A DNA stretch of 64,000 nucleotides, from the NCBI GenBank assembly GCA_019022495.1, contig JAFEKR010000008.1, positions 992,001 to 1,056,000 of the forward strand. The letters run 5' to 3'. Made by a program: the position numbers and the translations under genes. Shown here in pieces: positions 57,901-64,000 of this stretch. A model generated the notes under the pieces. That model made no database searches, was not told the DNA's origin, and worked only from the letters and a program-made list of their open reading frames with translations. Within the stretch, counting starts at the first letter, position 1; every line of letters begins with the position of its first letter. Origin of the DNA: Epichloe hybrida (lineage: Eukaryota; Ascomycota; Sordariomycetes; Hypocreales; Clavicipitaceae).

Positions 57901-60336
57901 AGAATACTGTTTTTTACTTATTACCCTTATGGATATATAGCTAGTAGTATACCTCTTAGAGATCTAATAATATAAAAACTTTTACACTTGCTAGTTCATT
58001 AAGAATTTTAGAGATTAATAATAAGGGGGCCTTATTTTTAATAGTAATCCTATTAAGACCCCTATAATTTATATAAAGCCTTAATTTCCCTAATATTTTT
58101 AGGATAAATAAAATTAGGGCTCTAGCTAGGCTTATTAATCTTCTAATTTACCCTTTCTCCTACACACTTATAAGGTACTCCCTAAGCACCTCTAGCTCTT
58201 TTTCTACTAGGTTATATATAAGTCCTTATAGTAGCTATTTCCCCTTTTCTAATTTAATTATATAAGTATAGCCCCTAAGTTCTAGGAGCTTGCTAGCTAG
58301 ATCTTTTAAAAATATATTTATAAATTCCGCGTACTTATCTAGGATTTACTATTAGGGTGCGTTACTATCTATTTCTTATATAAATACTACTAACTCCTTA
58401 TAAAATACTACCTAGAGTACTATTATACTTCTTAGTTTCTTTTTCTTAGGGGGTTAGATATTGCCTATTACTATTACTATAACTAAGTTATAATTTAGGT
58501 TATTACTTACTATATTATCTATTAGTAAAACTTTATTAGTGTCCCTCTCTTTTATTTTAGGCTTAATTACTCTAACTTTTAGTAATACTAGTAATAGTAT
58601 AATTAAAGACTACTTTGCTACCTTATATAGTTATTACTTACCTAAGGTAAATATAATATGTTCTTTAGTTATTAGGAACCTTTAAAAACCCTACTTCTAA
58701 TCTATTATTATAGGTTTATACTCTTAGATCTAGTTTATTCCTAGGAGTATTCCTTCTCTAGTATTAGTAATATAGTAGCTAACTTAGCAAACCCTTATAT
58801 AGCTTATACTATCCTTTACTATAACTAGTTTATATAAAATTCCTTAGTATAGGATCTTATTCCTGCTTATACTTTCTAATATTACCTTTACTTTTACTAT
58901 ATTCTTCTAATCCTATTTTAATAATAGCTTAGGGTAGATTATTAAATATTCCACCCTTATATTAAATAGCGCTAGTACTACTAACTAGTAGTTATCTTAC
59001 TATAGGGATACTTATATCCTTATTCTCTTATTTATAGGTTTCTTTGTAATAAGACTATTATCCTAGGCCTACGCAAAACTAATTAGAATTTTATTTAGGT
59101 CTAAAGATTTATTACTACTATCTTTATGCTTCTTAGTAGTATACCTATTACTTTTATAAATTAAGTAGTTTATTACTTTATATCTATTTACACTATATCT
59201 AGGGCTACTATATTTATAGTACTTAAATAGCTTCTAGCCTATACCTTATTACTAGGAACCTTACTATAAGTTATTTATAAGGAAGCTAGAGTATTATCTC
59301 TTATTATTCCTACCCTCTTTATTATAGCTTCTATTATAATTCTTTATTATAGATATTATTATAACTTTAGCTTTTTTACCTTAGCCTTATAGATAACTCT
59401 AAGATATAAGGAACTTCTAGCTAACTATATACTACCTTATAGTATTATTTAAGCTATTTAGGAATATTACTATCCTTAAGCATAAGGGGATTTAGTTAGG
59501 TAATTTAGCTTTTACCTTTATCTAGAGTCTTAGGAAAGATTAGAAAGATTAGTTATACTTTTACTTAAGGTTTAGTAATATCCTAGTAGCTTCTAAGTAC
59601 CTTATATCTTTATCTATTATACTAGTGTTTAGCTAAGATATAAATCTATCCTAGGTATAAGCTATATAGTTAACTATTCTATTTACTATTATATAATATA
59701 TTTATTATTACTTTATATTATTAGCTAGGTAGCTACTAGTATATACTACCTTTATCCTATTATCCTAGAAGGTTCTTAGGTCTAACTAGAATAGTATATT
59801 TAAATCCTATAGATATGCTTATAAATTCTTATAAGTATTTCCCTTATATATAAGTACCTTATACTATATCTTAATAAAGCTTTATATATATATACTTACT
59901 ATAAACTTAGTATTAGGTAAGAAACCTAAGTATATAGGATTTATTAGTATATTTATCTAAGGGGTATTTATAGGTCTTTTACCTAATCTAGCTAATTATA
60001 GGTTTACTTCTATTTCTTTAAGCTATACTTCTATTTATAAGATCTCTTATCTTATATAGGTATTATATAGCTAGGCTTATATAACCTTATATTACCTCTA
60101 TAGCTAGTCTAGATTATTATTATTTCTAGATCTAGGGTTACTATATTAGTTAGGTAATATTTACTATACCTTATTATATTTTATAGTTAGAGTATTTAGG
60201 TTATTACTTAGGTACTATAAGTTTAAGGCTTTCTTACTAAGTAGTATAAGTATATTCTAAGTAAATATTCTATAGCTCCTTTATATTTAAATCTAGCTAA
60301 TAGTTTATTTTCCTAAAAGGGTTTAAGAGTTTAACT
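54951..60336 (-). pseudogene. Gypsy C gag-pol remnant
   Basis: Matches copies A and D along its length. The RT finger segment is at about 58075-58120 (its KKSG codons now partly stops) and the integrase core opens near 56010-56050. Dense TAA/TAG. Gag occupies the part next to the right LTR. Confidence 0.75.
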
Positions 60337-60603
60337 TATTATAACTATATTAAGAGAGATATAAATAAAGTAAAGGCTAAGACTTTTCTTTATAGCTAGA
60401 GAGCTATTACTTAGGGGTAAGTATATAAAGGTCTTAAACTCTAACCTCCTATATCTCTTATAGGTAGTCCTTATTTAAATACCTTACTATATGTATATAG
60501 CTATCTAGTAACTACTTAGTTATTTATATAAGCTAAGGCTTATCTAAGGGCTCTATTATGTAACTATCCTGTCTGTGACTCCCTAGCCTCTGTGCTCCTA
60601 ACA
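60337..60603 (-). repeat. LTR of Gypsy C, right (267 bp)
   Basis: RIPed inner start (TATTATAACTATATTAAG) and cleaner outer end (CTGTCTGTGACTCC, TGTGCTCCTAACA). Confidence 0.9.
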
Positions 60604-60631
60604 AAGAAATAGATAGTAATATACCTTAATA
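60604..60631 (+). other. last visible fragment of Gypsy B
   Basis: After the AAGAA duplication, ATAGATAGTAATATACC matches copy A near 29977-30000 with RIP changes. It ends at the CCTTAATA that should be the left target duplication of the next hAT-type element. Confidence 0.6.
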
Positions 60632-61590
60632 CAGAGCATTGTTGTATTGTATTGTATTGTATTTTTTGGCCCTTCGATGTATTGTATTGTATTGTTTTGC
60701 CCTATGTATTGTATTGTGTGTTATATTTTATTTTTAATACAATACAATACAATACAATACATACAATACAATGTATTGTTAGGGAAAAATAAAAGTGGGG
60801 TATTATATAAATTTATTATATAGTAGATTTTTTAAAGAATCTAATTATAGTATCCTTATTCTTATATATAATTTCGTAATTTATTTAAAAATCTATAAAG
60901 TTTTAGCGTATTTAGAAAAGTAAGCTTATTAGAGATATTATATATGTTAATAAAGTATTTCTTAATCGAGTTTATAGAATACTTTTTTTTCTATATATTA
61001 AAGGTCTTTATATCCTAATATCTTTTTTCTACGATTTACTATTGCTTTTATTATATAAAAAATACAATACAACACAATACAATACAATATAATACAATAC
61101 AATACAATACAATGCAATATAATACAATACAATACAATACAATACAATACAATACAATACAATACAATACAATACAATACAATACAATACAATACAATAC
61201 AATACAATGTATTATATAATATTTAGGGTAGTATATATATCTCTAATATAGTAGATTTTTTATATAGTCTAATTATAGTATCCTTATTTTTAAATATAAT
61301 TTATTGCTTTTTTAAAAAATACATAAGGTTTTAGCTTATTTAGAAAAGTAAGCTTATTATAGATATTATATATCTTAATAAAGTATTTCTTAACCTAGTT
61401 TATAAAATGATTTTTATTCTTTATATTAAAGATTTTTCTATATTAATATCTTTTTTCTAGGATTTACTATTACTTTTACTATATAAAAAATACATTATAA
61501 TACAATACAATACAATACAATACAATGTATTATATAATACTTAGGGTAGTATAAATATCTGAAATATAGTAGATTTTTATAGTAATTTTA
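60632..61590 (-). mobile_element. hAT-type non-autonomous element 3 (CAATA family, one end lost)
   Basis: Starts with CAGAGCATTG and follows, in reverse complement, the right part of element 1 (3629-5558), including the GGCCCTTCGAT core and the AATACA arrays. Three tandem copies of a roughly 300-430-bp unit occur (each with GGGTAGTATA, GTAGATTTTT and AAGTAAGCTTATTA phrases), compared with two in element 1. No matching terminus or CCTTAATA duplication is found to the right, so the far end has been lost, apparently at the LINE junction. The open frame at 60998-61207 is low complexity. Confidence 0.75.
61062..61208. repeat. pentamer array (AATAC)n
   Basis: About 29 nearly perfect AATAC units inside hAT-type element 3, the longest uninterrupted pentamer run in the window. 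Confidence 0.9.
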
Positions 61591-62779
61591 TTAAAACCTT
61601 CGCACAATCTTCCGCACCGCTCTAAAGGTCTAGAATTGCCTCTAAAATACAAACCATATTAATATTTGAATTCTCTACCTCTGTTTACCCCCCCCTATAA
61701 TATTACAATATAATAAAGCTAGTAGTAGGAGTGTGAATATACTAATAGTAATTAACTTAGAAGAAAGGGGGCTAGTATAAAGCTACTACTACCTAAACAT
61801 AAGAATAGGATAGTTTAATATTTAGAGTAATAAGAATAACCCTATAATAAACTAGAACTAATTTAAATATCTAGATAATATAACATACTATAATAAAATT
61901 ATAAGCCTTATTCTTAATAATAAAGTTACTTAAGTATAGTATATTACTAAAGCTATTACTAAATAAGTAGTAAACTATACCTAAGCTAAAGTAAAGGTAA
62001 TAAACTATAATAATAATAATATCTATATTACTAAAGAAGCCCTTAAATAAGCCCTTAAAGAGGCTATTAAAGAAGAAACTAAAGGAAGTAACACTCTAAC
62101 CTAAGTAAGTATTACTACTAGCCTAGCTTCTAAATAAATAAATAGCTTACCCCCCTCTCTTTAAATCCCTAGTAAATAGAACTAAGAGATACTTATTAAA
62201 GGGAATACTATCTAGGAATTACTCTAGTCTAGGGGTATAGAAAATATAGTAATAGTAGTAAATAAAGCTATAGGCTAGATTATAGTAGTAGTAACTAGAA
62301 GACTCCCTAGTAAGAATATAATTATTACCTTTAAAGAAAACACTATCTAATATAAAGAAAACTAAAAATAAATTACTAAAGTATTTAGGCTAGAGGTAGC
62401 CCTTTACTATTATATACTTAGTATTATTATTAAAGGATTCCTAACTAAATATACCTCTCTTAAGAACTTAGTAATAGAAATTAGAAAAGCTAATAAGGTA
62501 AATATAGTAAAGGTAATAGTAAGATAACTCTAGGGTAAAGGTACCTAAAGAATTACTTTAATACTAGGCCTAGCTAAAGTAAAAGATACTAATAAGATAT
62601 ACTAAGATAGTATAGTCTTTAAAGTAAAGCTTTTCTAAACTAAACTATATAATAAGACCTTATAACCCTAATAATACTATAATTACTTCTAAATAAGCTA
62701 TATAGCTAAGTTTTATAAGGTAGTACTAAGGTATAGTAAGTATAAAGCTAGCTATTATAAGAATAAAGAGTTCTTTTAC
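61591..62779 (+). pseudogene. Tad-like LINE ORF1 remnant with zinc-knuckle region (truncated)
   Basis: A clean leader (to about 61690) precedes a RIPed frame on the plus strand. Near the end it reads YYNYF-IS-YIAKFYK followed by YSKYKASYYKNKEFFYC. Restoring only G-to-A changes at Cys and C-to-T changes at His positions gives CX2CX4HX4C and a following CX2C-type knuckle. This is the arrangement in ORF1 (Gag-like) proteins of fungal Tad-type non-LTR elements. The upstream part includes KGFLTKYTSLKNLVIEI. The Copia LTR at 62780 cuts the frame in the second knuckle, so the RT-bearing ORF2 is not seen. Confidence 0.6.
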
Positions 62780-63086
62780 TGTTGGATTCACAGGGTATTG
62801 AATTCAATGTAATACAGTCGTGAGCCCGAAGAATAGTATCGTCATCGATTATTTATTCTAGGCTGCGTTATCTATTATTATGATTAATTAAGTTCTAGGA
62901 AAAGAGAGGTAAAAAGCTAGAAGTTATAATACATAAAGGGAAAAGGGGTTACGCGTTTGTGTCCCTATATTTCCTAGCTAATTAACGTGCTAGGTTATAG
63001 GTTACGTGTGAGGTCCGCGCGCGGCCTAAGCTTCTGCTAGGTAATTATAGCTATGACGCGCGATTAATATTACCTTTGTTCTAACA
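62780..63086 (-). repeat. 3' LTR of Copia TE5 (307 bp)
   Basis: In element orientation it starts TGTTAGAACAAAGG and ends GTGAATCCAACA. It is mostly clean, with GCGCGCGG blocks. The start resembles TE2's LTR (TGTTAGAACAAGC) but the body differs. Confidence 0.75.
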
Positions 63087-64000
63087 CTAGAACTTCTCTC
63101 TTTTAATATAATTATTAATACGTAATATTAATTACAGAAATAAAAAAGAAAGATAGATTAAGAATATAATTAATAGGGGATATAAGGAAAAGAACTTATA
63201 GCCTATCTAGGTGTATAGTTACTAATAAAAAGGAAATAATAATCTTGCTTAGCCTATAAGCCTATGTAAGGATAAGTAGGTCCTTCTAAATCCCTTCTTT
63301 TCCTTAAAATAATATATATACCACACCTTAGCGTGTATATAATATCTTCCTTCTAGTTATATAAGAAGTTATGAGTAAGCTATTAAAAGTATAGGGGTAA
63401 TTTATATCTTTAAGGTCTTTTAGGGGTAATAATTAAAGCCTTACTATTACTAGTAGCCCTTCCTCTTATAGAAGGTCTAGATTTCTCTACTATCTTTAAC
63501 TATAAAAGGAATATTTAAGCTATTATTCTTTATTACTAATTAAGCTTCTGTTTTTACCTATTGCTATTATAAGGGTTTTCTTTTACTTTTTAGGAGTGTT
63601 GTTACTCTAATAAAATCAGAAGATTACAAAAACAGGGAAAATATAATAAAAGAAAAGCAGTAAAAGTAGTAATAGGAATAAATTAATAGGGATAAAGAAA
63701 ATAATAGGAGTGCTAAAAGTGACTAAAAGTAATAAGAAGGATAATAAGGAATTAATAGGAATTACCCTTCCTGTTTTTTGTGAAAAGGAGGGAAGAAGGT
63801 AACTCTCTTTCTTACTAATAAGTATAGGGTAAATAGCACTAATAATAAAGGGGGCAAAAAACAAGCTATAGATGCTTATATAAATAGATTAAAGGTCTAT
63901 TAGATAAAGGGAATATTTATAGAAAGGTTATAGATATGTTAGCTAGCTTAGCTAAGGTTATTTAATGTTAGGTTTAAAATAAATGCCTTATGGTAATAGA
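63087..64000 (-). other. TE5 interior, no domain recognised
   Basis: RIPed sequence expected to hold the Copia 3' region. An 82-codon open frame on the minus strand (63616-63864) is Leu/Phe/Ile-rich, as any TA-rich strand would be, and I do not call it. No RNase H motif comparable to TE2 is visible up to the window edge. Confidence 0.4.

Larger units (their letters stand above)
52950..60603 (-). mobile_element. Ty3/Gypsy element, copy C (full length, 7.65 kb)
   Basis: Complete reverse-oriented element of the 267-bp LTR family: LTRs 52950-53216 and 60337-60603, target duplication AAGAA (52945-52949, 60604-60608). Domains in reverse: chromodomain near 54960-55150, integrase near 55600-56050, RT near 57690-58150, gag near 59200-60330. 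It is heavily RIPed. About 160 bp shorter than copies A and D. Confidence 0.9.
9355..60631 (+). mobile_element. Ty3/Gypsy element, copy B: outermost host of the nest (3' part not in window)
   Basis: Copy B can be followed across four blocks that join into one colinear Gypsy sequence matching copy A: 5' LTR and gag (9355-10786), end of gag to protease start (26779-26983), protease region (52346-52949), and a short piece at 60604-60631. The gaps are later insertions with perfect 5-bp target duplications: TE2 (GTAAT), TE3 (GCTAG) and Gypsy C (AAGAA). The last block ends in a hAT-type insertion whose far side is missing. The remaining two-thirds of copy B (RT to 3' LTR) is therefore not in the window. 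It is among the most heavily RIPed copies here. Confidence 0.85.
62780..64000 (-). mobile_element. Copia element TE5, 3' end (continues beyond window)
   Basis: A 307-bp LTR (62780-63086) is followed to the right by CTAGAACTTCTCTCTTTT. That is the reverse complement of the purine-rich end that precedes the TE2 3' LTR (AAAAAGAGAGAG, TTTCTAG). A CCTACTTATCCTTACATAGGC-like phrase near 63245-63275 also matches TE2 near 26310. TE5 is therefore a relative of TE2 in reverse orientation, with its 5' part outside the window. Confidence 0.7.

Noticed and set aside
60998..61207. 69-codon open frame of repeated YCIVL
   Set aside because: Translation of the AATAC pentamer array.
63616..63864. 82-codon Leu/Phe-rich frame that looks like a membrane protein
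   Set aside because: Hydrophobic composition is expected from TA-rich RIPed DNA, and it lies inside the Copia TE5 body.

Overview
This window looks like a heterochromatic, transposon-packed stretch of a filamentous ascomycete (Pezizomycotina) chromosome. The evidence is the families present (Ty3/Gypsy with chromodomains, Ty1/Copia, a Tad-like LINE, a mariner-type transposase, hAT-type non-autonomous elements) and a pervasive repeat-induced point mutation (RIP) signature: CpA/TpG has become TpA, so reading frames stay in phase but fill with TAA/TAG stops at Gln/Trp positions. The species cannot be named from the sequence. Almost nothing here is a working gene.

Layout. 1-5567: 3' part of a Gypsy element (copy F, 267-bp LTR family), carrying a tandem TRIM-like element (388-1005) and, one base before its end, a 1.9-kb hAT-type element (3629-5558). 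5568-6190: Copia gag remnant (-). About 6370-8060: a GC-richer, non-RIPed island with the one believable intact gene, an 85-residue Cys-rich protein (6956-7213). 8110-9354: mariner-type transposase remnant (-).

9355-60631 is one nest of insertions inside Gypsy copy B. Copia element TE2 (10787-26778, TSD GTAAT) sits in gag and itself carries Gypsy D (13889-21710, TSD GAGTT), a solo LTR (21861-22127, TSD TGCTA) and a TRIM-related insert (24552-26061, TSD AGAAG) that holds a 410-bp hAT MITE (TSD CCTATAAC). Gypsy TE3 (26984-52345, TSD GCTAG) sits in the protease; it carries Gypsy TE4 (27238-43767, TSD TAATA), which carries Gypsy A (27745-35556, TSD AAGTT) and a 2.1-kb hAT-type element (40076-42203, TSD ATTAGGGG). 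TE3 also carries an unmutated 12-bp minisatellite insertion (about 49985-51712). Gypsy C (52950-60603, TSD AAGAA) comes next, then a third large hAT-type element (60632 to about 61590) that has lost its right end.

61600-62779 is a Tad-like LINE ORF1 remnant with a zinc-knuckle region. It is interrupted by a reverse-oriented Copia element whose 3' LTR is 62780-63086 and whose body runs off the window.

The most striking observation is that in every LTR element the outermost tens of bases (5' LTR start, 3' LTR end) are nearly free of RIP, whereas the same sequence in the partner LTR, facing the element interior, is heavily mutated. Other points worth a look: a TRIM-like element with a pol III-type A/B box; sister hAT elements whose terminal pentamer arrays differ in unit (CAATA versus CACTA); and a candidate antisense reading frame in the 267-bp-LTR Gypsy family.
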